The notes under the pieces: model-generated
The model's database searches: none
The model's input: the letters and a program-made list of their open reading frames with translations, nothing else
What the model was told of the DNA's origin: nothing
Assembly (NCBI GenBank): GCA_040414675.1
Contig: JBEDUN010000018.1
Span: forward strand, 1-11,721
DNA: 11,721 nucleotides
From: JARBAU01 sp040414675
Lineage (GTDB): Archaea > Thermoproteota > Nitrososphaeria > Nitrososphaerales > Nitrososphaeraceae
Direction: 5' to 3'
In this document: in pieces, positions 1 through 6,537 of the stretch
How the letters are laid out: every line of letters starts with the position of its first letter
Numbering within the stretch: position 1 is the first letter of the stretch
Made by a program: the position numbers and the translations under genes

Positions 1-105
1 ACGACATTAGAATCAAAATACGAATACTGTCCTAAACACAATGTCGTATATGAAAATGCCTGCTGGCTGTGCGTAAAAGAGAATTCGGATATGAATAACT
101 ATTAA
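1..105 (+). CDS. 3' end of a small zinc-binding-type protein (partial)
   Basis: An open frame runs from the first base to a TAA at 103-105, giving 34 residues of a C-terminus. It carries a CPKH motif at residues 10-13 and a CWLC motif at 21-24 of the visible part. That spacing of Cys/His followed by Cys-x2-Cys is typical of a small zinc ribbon or knuckle, but the metal site is inferred. The gene starts outside the window, so length and family are unknown. A short ORF follows 12 bp after the stop and could be co-transcribed. The motif makes chance an unlikely explanation, but the frame alone is short. Confidence 0.5.
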   Translation, partial: TTLESKYEYCPKHNVVYENACWLCVKENSDMNNY

Positions 106-117
106 CAGCAATAACAA

Positions 118-246
118 ATGCATCTGCTGGTACCTAAAGAAACAAGACCTCAAGACAAGGCAACAATTGACGCATTAGTAAAAGCCAAACCCGATGCAAT
201 ACTACTCGCATATCCTCGCAAGCATAAGGAACCAGAAACGAAATAG
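118..246 (+). CDS. Possible 42-residue basic small protein
   Basis: ATG at 118, TAG at 244-246. The peptide begins MHLLVPKETRPQDKATIDAL and ends in a lysine- and proline-rich tail. It lies 12 bp after the upstream stop and in the same phase, so it could be a second cistron or the remains of a longer reading frame. No ribosome-binding site is visible before the ATG. An ORF this short is expected by chance in DNA of this composition. It is listed because its codon composition is balanced and its position is operon-like. No function can be assigned. Confidence 0.22.
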   Translation: MHLLVPKETRPQDKATIDALVKAKPDAILLAYPRKHKEPETK

Positions 247-287
247 TAGACATAAAATTGCTATTTATTTTTCTTACTGCACCAAAC

Positions 288-506
288 CTACGTCTTCTTG
301 TTTATAGTAGAGGATATTAGACGGCCGTAAGGACTCAGACCCTGCTTGACAGATACAATCTGGGCAGACAGATCTTTGAGAACCACATTCACTGAAGGGG
401 CGAGTATAGCGACAGGGCCGAAGTCCTGATTGCTTACGACCGTAGCAATACACTTGTGCGTGTTAATACTAAAATGGATTTTATTCCTTATAAAAGGATC
501 AAAAAC
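288..506 (-). pseudogene. Start-less 72-codon open frame in a GC-rich island
   Basis: On the minus strand a frame is open from 506 to a TAG at 288-290. It contains runs such as THKCIATVVSNQDFGPVAIL (visible residues about 15-34) and a KQGLSPYGRL segment. It has no ATG, GTG or TTG near its 5' end, so if it was a gene its start is lost. The plus strand of the same DNA (321-524) also reads as protein-like, with one in-frame TGA at 393-395, so the coding strand is uncertain. The segment is clearly richer in GC than its surroundings. A 72-codon frame is not statistically decisive at this composition. A structured RNA is the competing reading (see 321-443). Confidence 0.3.
321..443 (+). ncRNA. GC-rich foldable island, candidate structured RNA
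   Basis: The two ends of this 123-nt stretch pair over four successive helices: 321-324 with 440-443, 326-329 with 435-438, 330-335 with 422-427, and 340-344 with 413-417. Only small bulges or internal loops separate them. Inside, 350-354 pairs with 358-362 as a small hairpin. GC-rich, foldable islands in AT-rich archaeal genomes are often RNA genes, and a TATA-like TTTATAGT lies at 301-308. It does not match 5S, SRP or RNase P RNA by any motif I can recognise. Equally possible are a decayed mobile element with terminal inverted repeats, or a protein-coding remnant. Confidence 0.25.
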
Positions 507-520
507 TTACTTAGTTTTCA

Positions 521-730
521 CTAACTGACTATATGCTATAAACTAACCGTCAGTTATCTAGCTTGAGGAGTTATTAGTCTGACATTATTGCCTTAAGCAC
601 GTATAGATCAGTTTTCAAAATGATACTCCATAAGGACTAATAATACGAGAACAGAACAGAATAAATAAGTTTGTCTACACTGCTTTATATTAGTAAAAAA
701 CGAATCGATAAATAGACTCTCACAGGGCCC
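521..730. other. No gene seen; two short inverted repeats
   Basis: No convincing reading frame. TAACTGAC (522-529) pairs with GTCAGTTA (549-556), and TTATTAGTC (571-579) with GACTAATAA (635-643). Neither is followed by a clear T-run. Nothing else was recognised. Confidence 0.5.
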
Positions 731-1079
731 TTAATCTATATAATCTACAAGTATACTTTTTATTTCCTTCAATGTCACATACCTGGAATGCACGAGCGTC
801 CCTGTCTCAGTTACAATCACAGATAGAAATCTGTCATCTATAGTATAATGAATTGCAAGTAAGGTTCGATCACTAAATGAAAATTCGTTATTTACGTAGC
901 TGATGATCGCATCACTATTTACATCAATTGCGTCTCTCTCCCTACCTGTATCGATGATAATAGATTTTTTGACCGGTTGATTATCAAAGAAAATTTCGTA
1001 CCTTGGCTTTAGTTTTGTTTAGTTTTGTTTCTTTTTCTTTTGGGTCTGGGGTCTGAATCCATATTATTACTATTACCAT
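731..1079 (-). pseudogene. 112-codon gene broken by a 10-bp tandem duplication
   Basis: The minus strand from about 1016 to the TAA at 731-733 reads continuously for 94 codons (KPRYEIFFDN... to ...ILVDYID), with charged, well-mixed composition that looks coding. It has no usable start: directly upstream is a TAA created by two exact copies of a 10-bp unit (1011-1030). Removing one copy joins the frame to an ATG at 1079 and gives one uninterrupted 112-residue protein. The predicted product has a short hydrophobic N-terminus (MVIVIIW), a KEKETKLK patch and an alpha/beta-like body. I do not recognise the family. A second ATG at 1062 (MDSDPRPKRKR...) does not join the frame after removal of one copy. 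Read as a recent slippage mutation or a switched-off state. Confidence 0.6.
1011..1030. repeat. Perfect 10-bp tandem duplication (agttttgttt x2)
   Basis: Copies at 1011-1020 and 1021-1030 are identical and adjacent. The unit length is not a multiple of three, so gain or loss of a copy shifts the frame of the minus-strand gene that spans it. With two copies the gene is out of frame; with one it is in frame. Confidence 0.95.
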
Positions 1080-1242
1080 GTCATTTTGACTATTTTAGTT
1101 ATTGTTATAGAACCATCTTTTAGTCAATAGTTGTTACTACTACTGCTGCTATTTTGTGTTGCCCCTTGGAATGACCACTGCTTTCATATGGTAGTCTATT
1201 GAATTAGGCAATTACTTCAAATGGTGTTATATTCATAGATTT

Positions 1243-1303
1243 AGTACCAGCATAGCATCTAAGTGGGTACCGAACACTGATGTACTATGCTGGTACTTTT
1301 TTT
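1243..1303 (+). terminator. Long perfect hairpin followed by a T-run
   Basis: AGTACCAGCATAG (1243-1255) is the exact reverse complement of 1285-1297. It is extended by CATC/GATG (1256-1259 with 1279-1282) beyond a 2-nt bulge, and is followed by seven Ts ending at 1303. This is a strong intrinsic-terminator-like shape on the plus strand, although no intact plus-strand gene ends near it. Alternatives are a small structured RNA or the palindrome of a miniature mobile element. Confidence 0.5.
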
Positions 1304-1601
1304 GCATATGTGTATGTCTTCGGAAGCAAGTCTCTGGAGTTTGCGTAGGATAAACACCATAAACATTAAGAAACAAAAATGCTTTAACAAAATCTTATAG
1401 AGTGACTTTTCATTATTCCGATTGTCTACCTACTACTATCTAGCGACATTATATGCTGGACTCGACAATATGATCGTATGAGATTGGATCAGTAATGATG
1501 TATGCTTACTATAATTAATTAAGGCTTCAATAGATAAGACCATAAAAATGGATTTGCTTACTGGCTCACCTCCTTGCAGACAATCATAGAAATGATCTAC
1601 C

Positions 1602-1642
1602 GGCAAGCCTTCCCCTAGCAACTACTCTTGACAAGGCCTGCC
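1602..1642 (-). repeat. 10-bp inverted repeat
   Basis: GGCAAGCCTT (1602-1611) faces AAGGCCTGCC (1633-1642). The single mismatch becomes a G-U pair in a minus-strand transcript, so the fold fits minus-strand RNA best. The loop is 21 nt. Its role is unknown. Confidence 0.45.
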
Positions 1643-1776
1643 AGCAAACCATATTGTTCCTATGGTCTACTCATTTTCTGCGAATCACCACGAATTCGCA
1701 ATGATAGTATGCACAATATCTTTAAAAAAGAGATTTAGTCATTACAAAAATAGTTTATGACAATTGCCTAGGACAT

Positions 1777-2069
1777 CTAGGGCAGACGAAGTAAGATTGA
1801 ACAAAGACGACTATAGTAGAATCTAAAAGTGAGGACAACTCGACTTCCAATGATCGTGGTACTTCCATCCGAACTGTTAGTATTCACCGTTATTCTTCCT
1901 GTATTATGCTTAGCAGAACCTTGTTCAGCATATATTTTTATTCAGATAGGACTATCTTTACAATGCCGTCACCATTAAACATCGCTATTGGTAAATCCTT
2001 GCAGTGAGAATCCAACACTATGTGAGGATCGTAAGCTTCCTGTTGTGATATATAATTATAGAAATCATT
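1777..2069 (-). pseudogene. Possible two-frame gene remnant
   Basis: Two coding-like stretches follow each other on the minus strand in different frames. The first runs 2069-1938, contains YISQQEAYDPHIVLDSHCKD and ends GIVKIVLSE-stop. The second opens at 1941 and runs to a TAG at 1777-1779, beginning IKIYAEQGSAKHNTGRITVN. A single indel near 1940 would join them. No start codon is available for the first part. The fragments have a secreted or beta-rich look, but I recognise no family. Each part alone could be chance; the near-exact abutment is the argument for a decayed gene. Confidence 0.3.
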
Positions 2070-2122
2070 TTATAATAACACATCTGATATTTACTCTCAT
2101 ATGATAGGTATAAGCAGGTGAT
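2068..2122 (+). promoter_or_regulatory. TATA-like box and Shine-Dalgarno of the Lrp-type gene
   Basis: TTTTATAAT at 2068-2076 is a reasonable archaeal TATA box about 55 nt before the ATG at 2129. AGGTGAT at 2116-2122 matches the complement of the archaeal 16S 3' end (ATCACC), with about 6 nt spacing. It supports the ATG at 2129 and a leadered mRNA. Confidence 0.5.
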
Positions 2123-2128
2123 ACTATA

Positions 2129-2653
2129 ATGAGAAGACGGCCTATATCATTAGCCAATAGTCCTTATATTCCTGACAAACTAGATTATCAGATAATCAAT
2201 CTTATGATGTTAGGTGTTGAAAATAATATTATTTCTGAGAAACTTAAGACTCCTTTAAGTACAATACTGAGAAGAATGAGAATATTACAAAGGTCTGGAT
2301 ATATTCGCCAGATAGTCCGACTTAACTACAAAAAATTGGGATTGAAGAAGGGACTACTTCACGTATATTTACGTTCAGGGAATATCAAGAAAGTTGCGAA
2401 AGATCTATTGTTTAATGATGGAATAATGTCTTCTGCAATCCATATAGGTAATTCAGATGTAGTAGGAGAATTTGTTTATGAAGACAGTAAACAACTAGCG
2501 GATCTGATTTCGAAGGTAAAAGGGATGGATGATATAGAGAGTGTTCTATGGTCTGAAGAGGTTTATTTTCTTGCAGGAAAAAAGAGTAGCATGACTTCTG
2601 TATTGAAGAGATTAATTGATAGAAAAGTAAGTAAACGAAGCGACGACCATTAG
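2129..2653 (+). CDS. Lrp/AsnC-family transcriptional regulator
   Basis: 174 residues, ATG start supported by an AGGTGAT ribosome-binding site. An N-terminal winged helix-turn-helix spans about residues 17-60 (LDYQIINLM ... LRRMRILQRSGYI). A C-terminal alpha/beta region at about 73-149 matches the expected AsnC-type oligomerisation and effector-binding module. The protein is slightly longer than the usual 140-160 residues because of a basic N-terminal arm (MRRRP) and a basic tail (KRLIDRKVSKR). Proteins of this family bind promoters as dimers or octamers and respond to amino acids or other small ligands. The target and ligand here are not evident. It stands alone, flanked by long intergenic regions, so self-regulation or a distant regulon is likelier than a local operon. 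Confidence 0.85.
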   Translation: MRRRPISLANSPYIPDKLDYQIINLMMLGVENNIISEKLKTPLSTILRRMRILQRSGYIRQIVRLNYKKLGLKKGLLHVYLRSGNIKKVAKDLLFNDGIMSSAIHIGNSDVVGEFVYEDSKQLADLISKVKGMDDIESVLWSEEVYFLAGKKSSMTSVLKRLIDRKVSKRSDDH

Positions 2654-2822
2654 GATCCAGAACCTAAGAGGATATTTTCACCCAATCATAGGTTACTAGA
2701 CTTGACTATATGGCCGTAATGAAATCGTCCGAGCAACATCCTTGTAAGACAGAACGTGCTTACCTGTTTATGAGCGTTATTTTTTATTAAGGCTACATTG
2801 CTAGCGGCTATTGATTAAATTA

Positions 2823-2914
2823 CTGGTAGGATTCAATCTCACTCACCTTATACTAATATAAACCAGAATGGCGAATGAGATTGAACATGATCAGGTAGTC
2901 AACCTGCCTACCAG
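2823..2914. repeat. Nested inverted repeats
   Basis: CTGGTAGG (2823-2830) pairs with CCTACCAG (2907-2914). Inside it, TTCAATCTCA (2832-2841) pairs with TGAGATTGAA (2876-2885). Two exact arms in nested order make chance less likely. The structure overlaps the start of the small ORF at 2868-2993 and could mask or regulate it, or be a mobile-element palindrome. Confidence 0.5.
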
Positions 2915-2993
2915 CGTTGGTCTAGTACTGATCTTCGGTAATATCTGTTTTAGTGTTATTAGTGGAAATGTCGCTAGAGTCAGTCCGAGATAG
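2868..2993 (+). CDS. Candidate 41-residue single-span membrane protein
   Basis: ATG at 2868, TAG at 2991-2993. A polar N-terminus (MANEIEHDQVVNLPTS) is followed by one hydrophobic helix at about residues 17-32 (VGLVLIFGNICFSVIS) and a short basic tail (GNVARVSPR). That is a coherent topology for a small membrane protein. There is no ribosome-binding site, but a TATA-like ACTAATATAA lies about 10 nt upstream, so the promoter geometry is not convincing. The length is within chance for this composition. Its first codons lie inside a nested inverted repeat. Function unknown. Confidence 0.27.
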   Translation: MANEIEHDQVVNLPTSVGLVLIFGNICFSVISGNVARVSPR

Positions 2994-3025
2994 AAGCTGA
3001 CTGACTAACTGAATCTATCGACATT
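2967..3025. repeat. Nested inverted repeat
   Basis: AATGTCG (2967-2973) pairs with CGACATT (3019-3025). Inside it, AGTCAGTC (2978-2985) pairs with GACTGACT (2999-3006). It spans the stop codon of the small ORF above. No T-run follows, so this is not a classical terminator. Confidence 0.5.
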
Positions 3026-3174
3026 ATGTATTTGTTCGACACACACAAAATTATGATCAATATTCTATATAGCGAATTAGACAATATTACAATAACGACT
3101 TGCCAGCAGATTAGTCTTATCTATGATATCACAATTCATTAACTAACTAACTATTGCATGAACTAAAACCCCAA

Positions 3175-3276
3175 ACGGCAGTTGTTATGAATCCAGTCTA
3201 TCTTGCTACTAGGGTAAGAAGCTGCTAGCATAAGGCAGTAGCCTACTGAATTCAACGATGGCTATTTAACTGCCGT
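3175..3276. repeat. 9-bp inverted repeat arms 85 nt apart
   Basis: ACGGCAGTT (3175-3183) is the exact complement of AACTGCCGT (3268-3276). A small CAGTAG/CTACTG hairpin lies between them. It fits the series of nested palindromes in this region but is individually weak. Confidence 0.3.
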
Positions 3277-3368
3277 CCTACACTGAATTGTCGATATTAT
3301 AATGGACTGTATTCATATTACAAGTTATAAAATAATGTTCTAGACTACAGATGTGAAGCAGGTTTATT

Positions 3369-3434
3369 TGTCGTCGGGGATAACGTTTCATTTTGGGCCT
3401 TTGACTACATCGGAAACGTTATCCCAGTACGACA
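3369..3434. repeat. Strong long hairpin (13 + 6 bp)
   Basis: GGGATAACGTTTC (3377-3389) is perfectly complementary to 3413-3425. Outside it, TGTCGT (3369-3374) pairs with ACGACA (3429-3434) across a 2/3-nt internal loop. The apical loop is 23 nt. The 19 paired bases are well beyond chance. No T-run follows on either strand, so a regulatory RNA, a miniature mobile element or a protein-binding cruciform are all possible. Confidence 0.65.
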
Positions 3435-3985
3435 GGTATTATTGCCTATCTCAATATAATATTCAATATTGTTTATTTATCTTATAGACTGCATACGGTA
3501 GATGGAGTCAATGAACTGAGGATTCAGCCTCATAGATTATGGAATGTAATGAGACGGAATATGGTCAAGGTAAATCATTTCATACCTACCTACCGGCATA
3601 GATTTCAGTTTTACTGAATAGTCAGTGGACATTATTTTTTTATTAAGGTTGTATATTAGATTCTAATTGGCATATGATAAATTAACCAAAATGATTAACC
3701 GATAGACTCATTGCTTTAGTGTGGCTATACTGCGCTAGCAGTGAATACCAGTAAACCATATTGTCAAAATCCCTTTTATTACGTACTGGCAAACAAACTA
3801 TAAGACTGTCATTAAGTGGGCTCAGTTAACTAGTGGAATGGTCAACCTAACTCCAAATCTAATGACGGGATATTGTATCCTTCTAAGGCAAGTATTTACT
3901 GATCCTCATAGTTTAAAATGGTTGAAAATAGAGTGTGCAGAAGTATTATCGTCGTCTATCTATCTATCATTACTGCCCTTATCTC

Positions 3986-4351
3986 TCAGCTTCTACCTGT
4001 CTGTGCAAGCACTATCTCGTTTAGTTTTTCGACTGATATTGGTTTTTCTATAAATTCGTCTACGTCGGAACGTGCAAAGTTGTCTGGAAGGTCTAAATCA
4101 AATTCGAACGCACTCATAATTACGACTTTGATATCTGGCCTTATCTTTTTCACTTGTTGTACTAACTGATATCCATTTATGTGGGGCATTCTGACGTCTG
4201 AGAGTATGAGGCTGTAATCTGCCGAATGTAACCTAAACTCATCTAATGCAGTCACTGGATCAGTAAAATATGACTCTGAAAGACCACTTTTCTCGAGACT
4301 AATTTTAATTAGTAAGGCAATATCACGGTCGTCATCAACTATTAATATCAA
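3986..4351 (-). CDS. Single-domain response regulator (REC domain)
   Basis: 121 residues, entirely a receiver domain. The acidic pocket is D6-D8 (LIVDDDRD) and the phospho-acceptor is D52 (LILSDVRMPHING). The conserved Ser is S80 (VVIMSAF) and the conserved Lys is K103 (EFIEKPIS). All catalytic positions are present, so the protein should accept phosphate from a histidine kinase. No output domain is attached, so it probably acts by protein-protein contact as in CheY- or Spo0F-like relays. Stand-alone REC proteins are common in ammonia-oxidising archaea. The first in-frame start is TTG at 4351, with an in-frame TAG 12 nt upstream; no ribosome-binding site is seen. A 49-codon gene ends 72 bp upstream on the same strand. 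No kinase gene is in the window. Confidence 0.88.
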   Translation of the reverse strand: MILIVDDDRDIALLIKISLEKSGLSESYFTDPVTALDEFRLHSADYSLILSDVRMPHINGYQLVQQVKKIRPDIKVVIMSAFEFDLDLPDNFARSDVDEFIEKPISVEKLNEIVLAQTGRS

Positions 4352-4423
4352 TCTACGTATCTAACTTCATCATGGAATCAGACTATTTATCACTTTTCTA
4401 GACACTACTACCGAATAATGCCT

Positions 4424-4573
4424 TCATATTTTCTTGGCTATTTTGTATCTGAATAGACACTCGGCGGGGTTGTGATCACCTGAGCTATAGCATTGAAACT
4501 GCCGAGAGAATAACGTAACTATTTGCTTTATATCACAACCATGTGTTACTAAATGTTGACCGATTGCTACCAT
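4424..4573 (-). CDS. Small 49-residue Cys/His-containing protein upstream of the response regulator
   Basis: ATG at 4573, TGA at 4424-4426. The sequence is MVAIGQHLVTHGCDIKQIV followed by a CYSSGDHNPAEC segment (residues 28-39) and a basic C-terminus. The Cys28/His34/Cys39 pattern resembles a small metal-binding knuckle, but one expected cysteine may be a serine. The frame is open 27 nt further upstream, to a TGA at 4601-4603. An out-of-frame ATG at 4604 sits about 32 nt after a TATA-like CTATAAAG, so the original start may be there, one nucleotide out of phase. Same strand as the response regulator, 72 bp before it; co-transcription is plausible. Function unknown. Confidence 0.42.
   Translation of the reverse strand: MVAIGQHLVTHGCDIKQIVTLFSRQFQCYSSGDHNPAECLFRYKIAKKI
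4460..4540. repeat. Interleaved inverted repeats (pseudoknot-like order)
   Basis: CTCGGC (4460-4465) pairs with GCCGAG (4501-4506), and GGTTGTGAT (4468-4476) with ATCACAACC (4532-4540). The pairs cross rather than nest. They lie inside the small 49-codon frame on the opposite strand, so coding constraint may explain part of the signal. Confidence 0.3.
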
Positions 4574-4604
4574 TTGATAGTACTTAATTTCATATCTCTG
4601 TCAT

Positions 4605-5141
4605 AAGACCCTCTATCAGTAAGCAGTCTACTTTATAGGTGTAAAATGTATCACGTTATGGTCTATCTAACTAATATAGCCACACCTAAAGACATAAGGC
4701 AGCATATCGCTTCAAAACATATCCGAATTAGTGATCTGGCTATAAGCTTATACAACTTCAGCTAAGGCATGGCCTTTAAACGCTTGACGAAACGACTTGG
4801 CAAGTACACTTTTGCCTTAATGATTGTAAGTTGAATTATTTATGGTATAGATAAATAACATTTTTAGAGAAGAAAGTTACTGAATCCGACACAGAGGGCA
4901 CCCCAGGTAAGAAAAAGGCTGACCCATTAATTTTTCAATTGTCGACTATCACATTTCTGATTCTCCTTTCCTAGATCAATGTAAACTTTCAATTACATAA
5001 TGTTCGGATTTGCACTTCATTTTGAGTAATAATGGTTGTGAATAATGTACAAATAATTATAGCATATTATGGCTCTTCATCTTGTTTTTCTCAAAATGCA
5101 TATACATTACTTTCACAAATAGAATATTGCATATAACAATC
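4605..5141. other. Intergenic; only weak short frames
   Basis: A 39-codon frame at 4646-4765 (+, ATG, with GGTG at 4638-4641) and a start-less frame at 4855-4974 (+, containing VTESDTEGTPGKKKADP) are the only readable pieces. Both are within chance. The AT-rich stretch ATAATTATAG (about 5053-5062) could be a TATA region for the helix-turn-helix gene that follows. Confidence 0.35.
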
Positions 5142-5573
5142 TTGGTAACGCATAAATTCAAAATTGAAGAACGGCGTAAGCAAATCGCAACTCTATTAGC
5201 ACAATCTATGAATGAGACTGAAATAGCACATGAACTAAACGTTGACCAATCAACTATTAGTAGAGACGTCAAAGCGCTAAAAGCACTGTCGCAGCGATTT
5301 GTATTTGATCTAGCAAAGTCTGACTTGGCTTATTATTACAAACAATGTATTGATGGAATAGAGGAAGTTAGAAGAAAAGGCTGGGAGATATTCAAAGGAC
5401 TGAGTAACAACAATAACAGTCTAACAACAAGAGACAGACTTTTAGCTTTGAAAGTGATAATGGAATGTGATGAAGCTAAATTTGCGCTTTTCAAAGAAGG
5501 TCCATCAATCATGCACATAAAGTCATTAGAGGAGAGGCTAGAAAATATTGAATCTAGACAGATCAATCAATAA
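5142..5573 (+). CDS. Helix-turn-helix DNA-binding protein, terminase-small-subunit-like layout
   Basis: Taking TTG 5142 as start gives 143 residues beginning MVTHKFKIEERRKQIATLL; TTG 5082 would add a poorly fitting 20-residue extension. Residues about 10-48 form a clear helix-turn-helix (IATLLAQSMNETEIAHELNV, then DQSTISRDVKALK). The rest is charged and alpha-helical, with an Asn-rich linker near 89-92 and a terminal coiled-coil-like segment (SLEERLENIE). An N-terminal HTH followed by a helical oligomerisation region recalls phage small terminases and some archaeal regulators, but no specific family can be asserted. Its 3' end overlaps the next gene by 26 nt, implying translational coupling. 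No ribosome-binding site is visible. Confidence 0.7.
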   Translation: MVTHKFKIEERRKQIATLLAQSMNETEIAHELNVDQSTISRDVKALKALSQRFVFDLAKSDLAYYYKQCIDGIEEVRRKGWEIFKGLSNNNNSLTTRDRLLALKVIMECDEAKFALFKEGPSIMHIKSLEERLENIESRQINQ

Positions 5574-6330
5574 TCTATCTAAAAGGATTGAAAGATTGGA
5601 TTCGTTTGATGATAGTAACGATTCAAGTCATTGGAAAGGTAAAGAAATAATTCCATTAAATGATTGGATTCAGCTCAAAGGAACGCATTATGTGCTACAA
5701 TATTTTCCTGATGATTATGATGAGTTTCGGACCTTTCTGCCAGAAAGTGAACTAAATGATAACGATGAACAAACAAGAAAATGGTATTCCGATTATTTGG
5801 ATTTGATGGAGTATAAAAGAAATCCAAATTATGGTAAGTCAAAGTGTTTTCATTGTCTGTTAAGTCCTGCTGGAGACGACCCGATATTCATCGGGATTAA
5901 TAGACTAATGACAAAAGGATTAGAAGAGAATGAAAGCAAGAGCAACCATGTATCTTATCCTTGTCATGTAGAAAATAGATTTGAATGTCCTTATGAGAAG
6001 AAAAAAGAAGCGGATGCAACATTTAACGTTGAAGACCTATTTGAACTAGATAGCATGGCTTTTGCAGTAGAAATTGCTCTAGCCGTAGCCAGAAAAGATT
6101 CATCTACTGTTCAAATAAGAAATAAACAAGATCTTTATAGAGCGTTAACAAACCGAGAGATGTTAGATATGATTCTGCAACAAGGACTTGATTATATATT
6201 GTCTGATAAAGAAACATTTAATGATACATCTAAATTCAGTCAATTACAAAAAGGTAATAGGCATAAAATTGAGGAATATTTCATGAATATCAAGGACAAA
6301 ATAAAATTGGAAGAATTAAGATTTTATTAG
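5548..6330 (+). CDS. Four-cysteine protein of unknown function, coupled to the HTH gene
   Basis: TTG at 5548 gives 260 residues; another TTG lies at 5596, and the first ATG is far downstream. An acidic, serine-rich N-terminus precedes an aromatic region (residues 45-95). Two cysteine pairs follow: C100-x2-C103 (KCFHC) and C139-x7-C147 (YPCHVENRFECPY). This arrangement suggests a structural zinc site. The C-terminal half (about 160-260) is alpha-helical, with a long A/V/E helix near 170-183. No enzyme motif is recognised. The 26-nt overlap with the HTH gene and the shared strand indicate that the two act together, for example as a DNA-binding subunit plus effector. It is followed by a 207-bp gap before the nuclease-like gene. 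Confidence 0.65.
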   Translation: MNLDRSINNLSKRIERLDSFDDSNDSSHWKGKEIIPLNDWIQLKGTHYVLQYFPDDYDEFRTFLPESELNDNDEQTRKWYSDYLDLMEYKRNPNYGKSKCFHCLLSPAGDDPIFIGINRLMTKGLEENESKSNHVSYPCHVENRFECPYEKKKEADATFNVEDLFELDSMAFAVEIALAVARKDSSTVQIRNKQDLYRALTNREMLDMILQQGLDYILSDKETFNDTSKFSQLQKGNRHKIEEYFMNIKDKIKLEELRFY

Positions 6331-6537
6331 CATATCTGACTACACTTTTAGTTTACATCAGATTTTCTTCTCACGAGATGTATTATGGATAAGTCAAAAG
6401 GGATTTGTAGACTGGCCGACAAACAAAGATAATTATAACTAGCAGCAGCAAGCTCTACAATATCTTATATTATGGAAAAAGCATAGCGAAAATATCTGTC
6501 GAAAGTATCCATAAATAGAATTCTAAATCTACGGAAT

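Larger units (their letters stand above)
1080..1776. other. Mostly non-coding; doubtful minus-strand frame at 1436-1621
   Basis: Apart from the hairpins listed separately, no supportable gene is present. A 61-codon minus-strand frame (1436-1621, TTG start, containing VDHFYDCLQGGEP) reads passably. In-frame stops lie directly upstream of it, so it is at best a remnant and its length is within chance. Low-complexity CTA/CTG triplets lie near 1137-1150. Confidence 0.35.
2994..3985. other. Long stretch without a supportable gene
   Basis: Several short frames read passably but none is decisive. They are a 38-codon ATG frame at 3026-3142 (+), a start-less 42-codon frame at 3331-3459 (+) lying over the hairpin at 3369-3434, and a minus-strand frame from ATG 3632 to 3482 interrupted by a TAA at 3537-3539. 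Inverted repeats are listed separately. A TCTA-rich microsatellite lies near 3956-3967, just downstream of the response-regulator stop. Confidence 0.4.

Noticed and set aside
861..875. AGGTTCGATC resembling a tRNA T-loop
   Set aside because: No acceptor or anticodon stem can be built around it, and it lies within the coding frame of the 112-codon pseudogene.
1641..3764. Near-identical 17-mers at 1641-1657 and 3748-3764 (ccagYaaaccatattgt)
   Set aside because: One mismatch over 17 bases is within reach of chance in a window of this size, and the flanks do not align.
3838..4169. Two plus-strand frames (71 and 83 codons)
   Set aside because: Both lie largely antisense to the response-regulator gene and its downstream repeat; composition is that of a shadow frame.
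5057..5566. Two minus-strand frames
   Set aside because: Antisense shadows of the helix-turn-helix gene.
6329..6442. Plus-strand 37-codon frame after the four-cysteine gene
   Set aside because: Could be a lost 3' extension of that gene, but length and composition do not exceed chance.
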